From assembly GCA_949775045.1 (NCBI GenBank), contig OX459110.1:4658229-4722228 (forward strand): DNA of 64,000 nt, read 5' to 3'. The position numbers and the translations under genes are program-made. Positions 52,980 to 64,000 of the stretch are shown piece after piece. The notes under the pieces were generated by a model that had not been told where the DNA came from, ran no database searches, and saw only the letters and a program-made list of their open reading frames with translations. Positions within the stretch are counted from its first letter, which is position 1. Every line of letters begins with the position of its first letter. The DNA is from Metridium senile. Lineage: Eukaryota; Cnidaria; Anthozoa; Actiniaria; Metridiidae.

Positions 52980-55900
52980 ACACAATACAATACAAACATG
53001 GATGGACACAATACAATACAAACATGGATGGACACGATACAGTACAAACATGGATGGACACAACACAATACAAACATGGATGGACACAATACAAACATGG
53101 TTGGACACGATACAATACAAACATGGATGGACACAATACAATACAAACATGGATGGACACAATACAATACAAACATGGATGGACACAATACAGTACAAAC
53201 ATGGATGGACACAATACAGTACAAACATGGATGGACACAATACAAACATGGATGGACACGATACAATACAAACATGGATGGACACGATACAGTACAAACA
53301 TGGATGGACACAACACAATACAAACATGGATGGACACAATACAGTACAAACATGGATGGACACAATACAATACAAACATGGATGGACACAACACAATACA
53401 AACATGGATGGACACAATACAATACAAACATGGATGGACACAATACAGTACAAACATGGATGGACACAATACAGTACAAGCATGGATGGACACAATACAA
53501 ACATGGATGGACACGACACAATACAAACATGGATGGACACGATACAGTACAAACATGGATGGACACAATACAGTACAAACATGGATGGACACAATACAAA
53601 CATGGATGGACACGACACAATACAAACATGGATGGACACGATACAGTACAAACATGGATGGACACAACACAATACAAACATGGATGGACACAATACAATA
53701 CAAACATGGTTGGACACAATACAATACAAACATGGATGGACACAATACAATACAAACATGGATGGACACGATACAATACAAACATGGATGGACACAATAC
53801 AGTACAAACATGGTTGAACACAATACAATACAAACATGGATGGACACAATACAATACAAACATGGATGGACACAATACAGTACAAACATGGATGGACACA
53901 ACACAATACAAACATGGATGGACACAATACAAACATGGATGGACACAATACAATACAAACATGGATGGACACAATACAGTACAAACATGGATGGACACAA
54001 TACAATACAAACATGGATGGACACAACACAATACAAACATGGATGGACACAATACAAACATGGATGGACACAATACAATACAAACATGGATGGACACAAC
54101 ACAATACAAACATGGATGGACACAATACAAACATGGTTGGACACGATACAATACAAACATGGATGGACACGATACAATACAAACATGGATGGACACAATA
54201 CAATACAAACATGGATGGACACAATACAGTACAAACATGGTTGAACACAATACAATACAAACATGGATGGACACAATACAATACAAACATGGATGGACAC
54301 GATACAATACAAACATGGATGGACACAACACAATACAAACATGGATGGACACAATACAAACATGCTTGGACACGATACAATACAAACATGGATGGACACA
54401 ATACAATACAAACATGGATGGACACAATACAATACAAACATGGATGGACACAATACAGTACAAACATGGATGGACACAATACAAACATGGATGGACACAA
54501 TACAATACAAACATGGATGGACACAATACAGTACAAACATGGATGGACACAATACAATACAAACATGGATGGACACAACACAATACAAACATGGATGGAC
54601 ACAATACAAACATGGATGGACACAATACAATACAAACATGGATGGACACAACACAATACAAACATGGATGGACACAATACAAACATGGTTGGACACGATA
54701 CAATACAAACATGGATGGACACGATACAATACAAACATGGATGGACACAATACAATACAAACATGGATGGACACAATACAGTACAAACATGGTTGAACAC
54801 AATACAATACAAACATGGATGGACACAATACAATACAAACATGGATGGACACGATACAATACAAACATGGATGGACACAACACAATACAAACATGGATGG
54901 ACACAATACAAACATGCTTGGAAACGATACAATACAAACATGGATGGACACAATACAATACAAACATGGATGGACACAATACAATACAAACATGGATGGA
55001 CACAATACAGTACAAACATGGATGGACACAATACAGTACAAACATGGATGGACACAATACAAACATGGATGGACACGACACAATACAAACATGGATGGAC
55101 ACGATACAGTACAAACATGGATGGACACAACACAATACAAACATGGATGGACACAATACAATACAAACATGGTTGGACACAATACAATACAAACATGGAT
55201 GGACACAATACAATACAAACATGGATGGACACGATACAATACAAACATGGATGGACACAATACAGTACAAACATGGTTGAACACAATACAATACAAACAT
55301 GGATGGACACAATACAATACAAACATGGATGGACACAATACAGTACAAACATGGATGGACACAACACAATACAAACATGGATGGACACAATACAAACATG
55401 GATGGACACAATACAATACAAACATGGTTGGACACAATACAATACAAACATGGATGGACACAATACAATACAAACATGGATGGACACGATACAATACAAA
55501 CATGGATGGACACAATACAGTACAAACATGGTTGAACACAATACAATACAAACATGGATGGACACAATACAATACAAACATGGATGGACACGATACAGTA
55601 CAAACATGGATGGACACAACACAATACAAACATGGATGGACACAATACAAACATGGTTGGACACGATACAATACAAACATGGATGGACACAATACAATAC
55701 AAACATGGATGGACACAATACAATACAAACATGGATGGACACAATACAGTACAAACATGGATGGACACAATACAGTACAAACATGGATGGACACAATACA
55801 AACATGGATGGACACGATACAATACAAACATGGATGGACACGATACAGTACAAACATGGATGGACACAACACAATACAAACATGGATGGACACAATACAG

Positions 55901-56219
55901 TACAAACATGGATGGACACAATACAATACAAACATGGATGGACACAACACAATACAAACATGGATGGACACAATACAATACAAACATGGATGGACACAAT
56001 ACAGTACAAACATGGATGGACACAATACAGTACAAACATGGATGGACACAATACAAACATGGATGGACACGACACAATACAAACATGGATGGACACGATA
56101 CAGTACAAACATGGATGGACACAACACAATACAAACATGGATGGACACAATACAATACAAACATGGTTGGACACAATACAATACAAACATGGATGGACAC
56201 AATACAATACAAACATGGA

Positions 56220-58140
56220 TGGACACAACACAATACAAACATGGATGGACACAATACAAACATGGTTGGACACGATACAATACAAACATGGATGGACACG
56301 ATACAATACAAACATGGATGGACACAATACAATAAAAACATGGATGGACACAATACAATACAAACATGGATGGACACAATACAGTACAAACATGGATGGA
56401 CACAACACAATACAAACATGGATGGACACAATACAAACATGCTTGGACACGATACAATACAAACATGGATGGACACGATACAGTACAAACATGGATGGAC
56501 ACAATACAAACATGGATGGACACGATACAATACAAACATGGATGGACACGATACAGTACAAACATGGATGGACACAACACAATACAAACATGGATGGACA
56601 CAATACAGTACAAACATGGATGGACACAATACAATACAAACATGGATGGACACAACACAATACAAACATGGATGGACACAATACAATACAAACATGGATG
56701 GACACAACACAATACAAACATGGATGGACACAATACAAACATGGTTGGACACGATACAATACAAACATGGATGGACACGATACAATACAAACATGGATGG
56801 ACACAATACAATAAAAACATGGATGGACACAATACAATACAAACATGGATGGACACAATACAGTACAAACATGGATGGACACGATACAATACAAACATGG
56901 ATGGACACGATACAGTACAAACATGGATGGACACAACACAATACAAACATGGATGGACACAATACAGTACAAACATGGATGGACACAATACAATACAAAC
57001 ATGGATGGACACAACACAATACAAACATGGATGGACACAATACAATACAAACATGGATGGACACAACACAATACAAACATGGATGGACACAATACAAACA
57101 TGGTTGGACACGATACAATACAAACATGGATGGACACGATACAATACAAACATGGATGGACACAATACAATAAAAACATGGATGGACACAATACAATACA
57201 AACATGGATGGACACAATACAGTACAAACATGGATGGACACAATACAAACATGGATGGACACGATACAATACAAACATGGATGGACACGATACAGTACAA
57301 ACATGGATGGACACAACACAATACAAACATGGATGGACACAATACAGTACAAACATGGATGGACACAATACAATACAAACATGGATGGACACAATACAGT
57401 ACAAACATGGATGGACACAATACAGTACAAACATGGATGGACACAATACAAACATGGATGGACACGACACAATACAAACATGGATGGACACGATACAGTA
57501 CAAACATGGATGGACACAACACAATACAAACATGGATGGACACAATACAATACAAACATGGTTGGACACAATACAAACATGGATGGACACGACACAATAC
57601 AAACATGGATGGACACGATACAGTACAAACATGGATGGACACAACACAATACAAACATGGATGGACACAATACAAACATGGTTGGACACGATACAATACA
57701 AACATGGATGGACACAATACAATACAAACATGGATGGACACAATACAATACAAACATGGATGGACACAATACAGTACAAACATGGATGGACACAATACAG
57801 TACAAACATGGATGGACACAATACAAACATGGATGGACACGATACAATACAAACATGGATGGACACGATACAGTACAAACATGGATGGACACAACACAAT
57901 ACAAACATGGATGGACACAATACAGTACAAACATGGATGGACACAATACAATACAAACATGGATGGACACAACACAATACAAACATGGATGGACACAATA
58001 CAATACAAACATGGATGGACACAACACAATACAAACATGGATGGACACAATACAAACATGGTTGGACACGATACAATACAAACATGGATGGACACGATAC
58101 AATACAAACATGGATGGACACAATACAATAAAAACATGGA
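56220..58140 (+). repeat. Clustered AATAAAAAC-marked module, four copies
   Basis: The rare AATAAAAAC unit (AATACAAAC with C to A) occurs at about 56333, 56812, 57171 and 58129, spaced 479, 359 and 958 bp. Before each copy the string is L3, S, tL4, L4 and then the marked L1. After each copy come L1, L1 and L2. Between these fixed flanks the middle differs by whole units. Single copies of the same marker with the same flanks lie near 20682, 24206, 31950, 34985, 42357 and 51898. The cluster is a local burst of expansion of one module. Confidence 0.78.
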
Positions 58141-59434
58141 TGGACACAATACAATACAAACATGGATGGACACAATACAGTACAAACATGGATGGACACA
58201 ACACAATACAAACATGGATGGACACAATACAAACATGCTTGGACACGATACAATACAAACATGGATGGACACGATACAATACAAACATGGATGGACACAA
58301 TACAATACAAACATGGATGGACACGATACAATACAAACATGGATGGACACAATACAAACATGGTTGGACACGATACAATACAAACATGGATGGACACAAC
58401 ACAATACAAACATGGATGGACACAATACAAACATGGTTGGACACGATACAATACAAACATGGATGGACACGATACAATACAAACATGGATGGACACAATA
58501 CAATACAAACATGGATGGACACAATACAATACAAACATGGATGGACACAATACAGTACAAACATGGATGGACACAATACAGTACAAACATGGATGGACAC
58601 AATACAAACATGGATGGAAACGATACAATACAAACATGGATGGACACGATACAGTACAAACATGGATGGACACAACACAATACAAACATGGATGGACACA
58701 ATACAATACAAACATGGTTGGACACGATACATTACAAACATGGATGGACACAACACAATACAAACATGGATGGACACAATACAAACATGGTTGGACACGA
58801 TACAATACAAACATGGATGGACACGATACAATACAAACATGGATGGACACAATACAATACAAACATGGATGGACACAATACAATACAAACATGGATGGAC
58901 ACAATACAGTACAAACCTGGATGGACACAATACAGTACAAACATGGATGGACACAATACAAACATGGATGGACACGACACAATACAAACATGGATGGACA
59001 CGATACAGTACAAACATGGATGGACACAACACAATACAAACATGGATGGACACAATACAATACAAACATGGTTGGACACAATACAATACAAACATGGATG
59101 GACACAATACAATACAAACATGGATGGACACGATACAATACAAACATGGATGGACACAATACAGTACAAACATGGTTGAACACAATACAATACAAACATG
59201 GATGGACACAATACAATACAAACATGGATGGACACAATACAGTACAAACATGGATGGACACAACACAATACAAACATGGATGGACACAATACAAACATGG
59301 ATGGACACAATACAATACAAACATGGTTGGACACAATACAATACAAACATGGATGGACACAATACAATACAAACATGGATGGACACGATACAATACAAAC
59401 ATGGATGGACACAATACAGTACAAACATGGTTGA
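58112..59434 (+). repeat. Dispersed block, copy 3 of 3
   Basis: All five markers of the 42.3-kb block recur at +15,772 bp with the same internal spacing: 58129, 58616, 58730, 59179 and 59434. A private AAACCTGG near 58915 is present only here. Confidence 0.82.
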
Positions 59435-61365
59435 ACACAATACAATACAAACATGGATGGACACAATACAATACAAACATGGATGGACACGATACAGTAC
59501 AAACATGGATGGACACAACACAATACAAACATGGATGGACACAATACAAACATGGTTGGACACGATACAATACAAACATGGATGGACACAATACAATACA
59601 AACATGGATGGACACAATACAATACAAACATGGATGGACACAATACAGTACAAACATGGATGGACACAATACAGTACAAACATGGATGGACACAATACAA
59701 ACATGGATGGACACGATACAATACAAACATGGATGGACACGATACAGTACAAACATGGATGGACACAACACAATACAAACATGGATGGACACAATACAGT
59801 ACAAACATGGATGGACACAATACAATACAAACATGGATGGACACAACACAATACAAACATGGATGGACACAATACAATACAAACATGGATGGACACAATA
59901 CAGTACAAACATGGATGGACACAATACAGTACAAACATGGATGGACACAATACAAACATGGATGGACACGACACAATACAAACATGGATGGACACGATAC
60001 AGTACAAACATGGATGGACACAATACAGTACAAACATGGATGGACACAATACAAACATGGATGGACACGACACAATACAAACATGGATGGACACGATACA
60101 GTACAAACATGGATGGACACAACACAATACAAACATGGATGGACACAATACAATACAAACATGGTTGGACACAATACAATACAAACATGGATGGACACAA
60201 TACAATACAAACATGGATGGACACGATACAATACAAACATGGATGGACACAATACAGTACAAACATGGTTGAACACAATACAATACAAACATGGATGGAC
60301 ACAATACAATACAAACATGGATGGACACAATACAGTACAAACATGGATGGACACAACACAATACAAACATGGATGGACACAATACAAACATGGATGGACA
60401 CAATACAATACAAACATGGTTGGACACAATACAATACAAACATGGATGGACACAATACAATACAAACATGGATGGACACGATACAATACAAACATGGATG
60501 GACACAATACAGTACAAACATGGTTGAACACAATACAATACAAACATGGATGGACACAATACAATACAAACATGGATGGACACGATACAGTACAAACATG
60601 GATGGACACAACACAATACAAACATGGATGGACACAATACAAACATGGTTGGACACGATACAATACAAACATGGATGGACACAATACAATACAAACATGG
60701 ATGGACACAATACAATACAAACATGGATGGACACAATACAGTACAAACATGGATGGACACAATACAGTACAAACATGGATGGACACAATACAAACATGGA
60801 TGGACACGACACAATACAAACATGGATGGACACGATACAGTACAAACATGGATGGACACAACACAATACAAACATGGATGGACACAATACAAACATGGAT
60901 GGACACAATACAATACAAACATGGTTGGACACAATACAATACAAACATGGATGGACACAATACAATACAAACATGGATGGACACGATACAATACAAACAT
61001 GGATGGACACGATACAGTACAAACATGGATGGACACAACACAATACAAACATGGATGGACACAATACAGTACAAACATGGATGGACACAATACAATACAA
61101 ACATGGATGGACACAACACAATACAAACATGGATGGACACAATACAATACAAACATGGATGGACACAATACAGTACAAACATGGATGGACACAATACAGT
61201 ACAAACATGGATGGACACAATACAAACATGGATGGACACGACACAATACAAACATGGATGGACACAATACAGTACAAACATGGTTGAACACAATACAATA
61301 CAAACATGGATGGACACAATACAATACAAACATGGATGGACACAATACAGTACAAACATGGTTGA

Positions 61366-62104
61366 ACACAATACAATACAAACATGGATGGACACAATAC
61401 AATACAAACATGGATGGACACGATACAGTACAAACATGGATGGACACAACACAATACAAACATGGATGGACACAATACAAACATGGTTGGACACGATACA
61501 ATACAAACATGGATGGACACAATACAATACAAACATGGATGGACACAATACAATACAAACATGGATGGACACAATACAGTACAAACATGGATGGACACAG
61601 TACAGTACAAACATGGATGGACACAATACAAACATGGATGGACACGATACAATACAAACATGGATGGACACGATACAGTACAAACATGGATGGACACAAC
61701 ACAATACAAACATGGATGGACACAATACAGTACAAACATGGATGGACACAATACAATACAAACATGGATGGACACAACACAATACAAACATGGATGGACA
61801 CAATACAATACAAACATGGATGGACACAATACAGTACAAACATGGATGGACACAATACAGTACAAACATGGATGGACACAATACAAACATGGATGGACAC
61901 GACACAATACAAACATGGATGGACACGATACAGTACAAACATGGATGGACACAACACAATACAAACATGGATGGACACAATACAATACAAACATGGTTGG
62001 ACACAATACAATACAAACATGGATGGACACAATACAATACAAACATGGATGGACACGATACAATACAAACATGGATGGACACAATGCAGTACAAACATGG
62101 TTGA
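61366..62104 (+). repeat. Alpha module, copy 9
   Basis: A 739-bp module with two private changes: CACAGTACAGTAC near 61599 and AATGCAGT (G at 62086). The second is shared with the copy ending at 63603, exactly 1499 bp later. The module starts after a collapsed string in which two n-type units lie only three units apart (about 61.28-61.37 kb). Confidence 0.86.
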
Positions 62105-62864
62105 ACACAATACAATACAAACATGGATGGACACAATACAATACAAACATAAATGGACACGATACAGTACAAACATGGATGGACACAACACAATACAAAC
62201 ATGGATGGACACAATACAAACATGGATGGACACAATACAATACAAACATGGTTGGACACAATACAATACAAACATGGATGGACACAATACAATACAAACA
62301 TGGATGGACACGATAAAATACAAACATGGATGGACACAATACAGTACAAACATGGTTGAACACAATACAATACAAACATGGATGGACACAATACAATACA
62401 AACATGGATGGACACGATACAGTACAAACATGGATGGACACAACACAATACAAACATGGATGGACACAATACAAACATGGTTGGACACGATACAATACAA
62501 ACATGGATGGACACAATACAATACAAACATGGATGGACACAATACAATACAAACATGGATGGACACAATACAGTACAAACATGGATGGACACAATATAGT
62601 ACAAACATGGATGGACACAATACAAACATGGATGGACACGACACAATACAAACATGGATGGACACGATACAGTACAAACATGGATGGACACAACACAATA
62701 CAAACATGGATGGACACAATACAAACATGGATGGACACAATACAATACAAACATGGTTGGACACAATACAATACAAACATGGATGGACACAATACAATAC
62801 AAACATGGATGGACACGATACAATACAAACATGGATGGACACAATACAGTACAAACATGGTTGA

Positions 62865-63603
62865 ACACAATACAATACAAACATGGATGGACACAATACA
62901 ATACAAACATGGATGGACACGATACAGTACAAACATGGATGGACACAACACAATACAAACATGGATGGACACAATACAAACATGGTTGGACACGATACAA
63001 TACAAACATGGATGGACACAATACAATACAAACATGGATGGACACAATACAATACAAACATGGATGGACACAATACAGTACAAACATGGATGGACACAAT
63101 ACAGTACAAACATGGATGGACACAATACAAACATGGATGGACACGATACAATACAAACATGGATGGACACGATACAGTACAAACATGGATGGACACAACA
63201 CAATACAAACATGGATGGACACAATACAGTACAAACATGAATGGACACAATACAATACAAACATGGATGGACACAACACAATACAAACATGGATGGACAC
63301 AATACAATACAAACATGGATGGACACAATACAGTACAAACATGGATGGACACAATACAGTACAAACATGGATGGACACAATACAAACATGGATGGACACG
63401 ACACAATACAAACATGGATGGACACGATACAGTACAAACATGGATGGACACAACACAATACAAACATGGATGGACACAATACAATACAAACATGGTTGGA
63501 CACAATACAATACAAACATGGATGGACACAATACAATACAAACATGGATGGACACGATACAATACAAACATGGATGGACACAATGCAGTACAAACATGGT
63601 TGA
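62865..63603 (+). repeat. Alpha module, copy 10
   Basis: The 1499-bp duplicate of the preceding alpha. It shares AATGCAGT (G at 63585) but lacks CACAGTACAGTAC. It has its own change, ATGAATGG at about 63238, which makes an in-frame TGA on the plus strand. A beta ending at 63858 follows, and another module is cut by the window edge. Confidence 0.86.
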
Positions 63604-64000
63604 ACACAATACAATACAAACATGGATGGACACAATACAATACAAACATAAATGGACACGATACAGTACAAACATGGATGGACACAACACAATACAAACA
63701 TGGATGGACACAATACAAACATGGATGGACACAATACAATACAAACATGGTTGGACACAATACAATACAAACATGGATGGACACAATACAATACAAACAT
63801 GGATGGACACGATACAATACAAACATGGATGGACACAATACAGTACAAACATGGTTGAACACAATACAATACAAACATGGATGGACACAATACAATACAA
63901 ACATGGATGGACACGATACAGTACAAACATGGATGGACACAACACAATACAAACATGGATGGACACAATACAAACATGGTTGGACACGATACAATACAAA

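Larger units (their letters stand above)
1839..63858 (+). repeat. Beta modules (255 bp), at least 29 dispersed copies
   Basis: Copies of exact length end at 2093, 2806, 8672, 11863, 13763, 15871, 17011, 19119, 20113, 23637, 27608, 28956, 29492, 30158, 31381, 33807, 34416, 40872, 41866, 43662, 47462, 50049, 51329, 52979, 55535, 59434, 60527, 62359 and 63858. Each ends in the nL1 unit with GTTGAAC. The second unit is L5 in some copies and L2 in others. Four copies, ending at 21784, 22700, 25110 and 26614, are 229 bp because one L1 unit is missing. The span given is only the range over which the copies are scattered; other module types lie between them. The uniform length of so many copies shows the module is a real amplification unit. 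Confidence 0.88.
1..64000 (+). repeat. 26/21-bp satellite array filling the window
   Basis: Every base belongs to head-to-tail copies of one unit, all in the same orientation. The 26-bp form is (ATGG)x2, ACAC, (AATAC)x2, AAAC. The 21-bp form lacks one AATAC pentamer. The consensus has 13 A, 5 C, 4 G and 4 T, so the plus strand is 50% A against 15% T. Recurrent variant slots are A/G in ACACA, T/C in the first AATAC, A/G in the second AATAC, A/T in the second ATGG, and G/A at the end of that block. I found no unique sequence, inverted segment, mobile element, RNA gene or protein-coding gene inside the array. Both window ends fall within the repeat. The type of sequence indicates eukaryotic heterochromatin; the species and the satellite family name are not known to me. 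A role (centromeric, subtelomeric or interstitial) cannot be read from the array alone. Confidence 0.98.
61335..64000 (+). repeat. 1499-bp tandem duplication, second copy cut by window
   Basis: Copies at about 61335-62833 and from 62834 past the window end. Shared private markers are AATGCAGT (62086 and 63585) and ACATAAATGG (62148 and 63647). Module ends at 61365, 62104 and 62359 recur at 62864, 63603 and 63858. Only the first copy has GATAAAATAC near 62314, and only the second has ATGAATGG near 63238. Confidence 0.87.

Noticed and set aside
23380..58725. Minus-strand open frame of 11,781 codons
   Set aside because: It is the stop-free satellite read through. The same 26-residue cycle appears in the other frames and beyond the frame ends. 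Because 26 bp cycles through all codon positions, no base can show codon-specific constraint.
35651..63994. Minus-strand open frame of 9,447 codons overlapping the one above
   Set aside because: Same cycle in another frame. Two giant overlapping genes with the same repeat protein in different frames are not credible; the repeat composition explains both.
1..64000. CRISPR array
   Set aside because: There are no unique spacers between repeats; units directly abut and differ only at fixed slots.
1..64000. Coding minisatellite (mucin-like, silk-like or antifreeze-type repeat protein)
   Set aside because: A coding repeat normally keeps a multiple-of-3 period. A 26-bp unit mixed with 21-bp units changes frame constantly, and there are no unique exons around it.
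1..64000. Telomeric repeat or centromeric alpha satellite
   Set aside because: The unit does not contain TTAGGG-type hexamers, has no CGGG-containing CENP-B box core, and is 26 bp, not 171 bp. A centromeric or subtelomeric position is still possible but not shown.
1..64000. Whole array as an assembly or sequencing artefact
   Set aside because: Ordered private variants, whole-unit indels and differences between duplicate copies argue for real sequence. I cannot exclude that particular near-identical copies, such as 45.2-50.4 kb, were mis-counted in assembly.

Overview
The whole 64-kb window is one uninterrupted, single-orientation tandem array of a short satellite. I see no gene, RNA gene, transposon, unique spacer or regulatory element anywhere in it. 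The array enters at base 1 and is still running at base 64000, so both true edges lie outside. This kind of DNA (tens of kilobases of head-to-tail repeats with a higher-order pattern, about 35% G+C, strongly A-rich on one strand) points to a eukaryotic chromosome, probably heterochromatin. I do not recognise the unit as a named satellite and cannot assign a species.

Basic unit. The long unit (L) is 26 bp and reads (ATGG)x2, then ACAC, then (AATAC)x2, then AAAC. The short unit (S) is 21 bp and lacks one AATAC. At a mean of about 25.5 bp per unit, I estimate roughly 2,500 units. Most variation falls in a few fixed slots, which gives these unit types: L1, the consensus; L2, second AATAC replaced by AGTAC; L3, first AATAC replaced by AACAC; L4, ACACA replaced by ACACG (gains a CpG); L5, L4 plus L2; L6, L4 plus L3. 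A prefix t marks ATGGTTGG and n marks ATGGTTGA at the head of a unit. In S-linked units the head can also be ATGCTTGG.

Higher-order layout. The unit types recur in a fixed order. Two modules dominate: alpha, 739 bp (26 L + 3 S), and beta, 255 bp (9 L + 1 S). Together they make a 994-bp higher-order repeat of 39 units. Alpha occurs at exact length ten times, at about 8.7-9.4, 13.8-14.5, 17.0-17.7, 19.1-19.9, 25.1-25.8, 26.6-27.4, 30.4-31.1, 40.9-41.6, 61.4-62.1 and 62.9-63.6 kb. Beta occurs at least 29 times between 1.8 and 63.9 kb. Beta equals alpha with one internal 484-bp block removed. Between these modules the array is a mosaic of partial and rearranged modules. The stretch 34.4-39.86 kb lacks the n-type unit completely.

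Recent history. Private base changes reveal large tandem duplications laid on top of the higher-order repeat. Their lengths are 401 bp (3.36-4.16 kb), 1900 bp (10.2-14.0), 3248 bp (12.95-19.4), 1504 bp (24.6-27.6), 609 bp (33.5-34.7), 2587 bp (45.2-50.4), 1280 bp (49.2-51.8) and 1499 bp (61.3 to the window end). A block near 42.3-43.7 kb recurs at 58.1-59.4 kb, and a deleted version lies at 51.9-52.7 kb.

Coding potential. The consensus unit has no stop codon in any of the six frames. Very long open frames, including one of 11,781 codons on the minus strand, are therefore by-products of repeat composition. I annotate none of them as genes.
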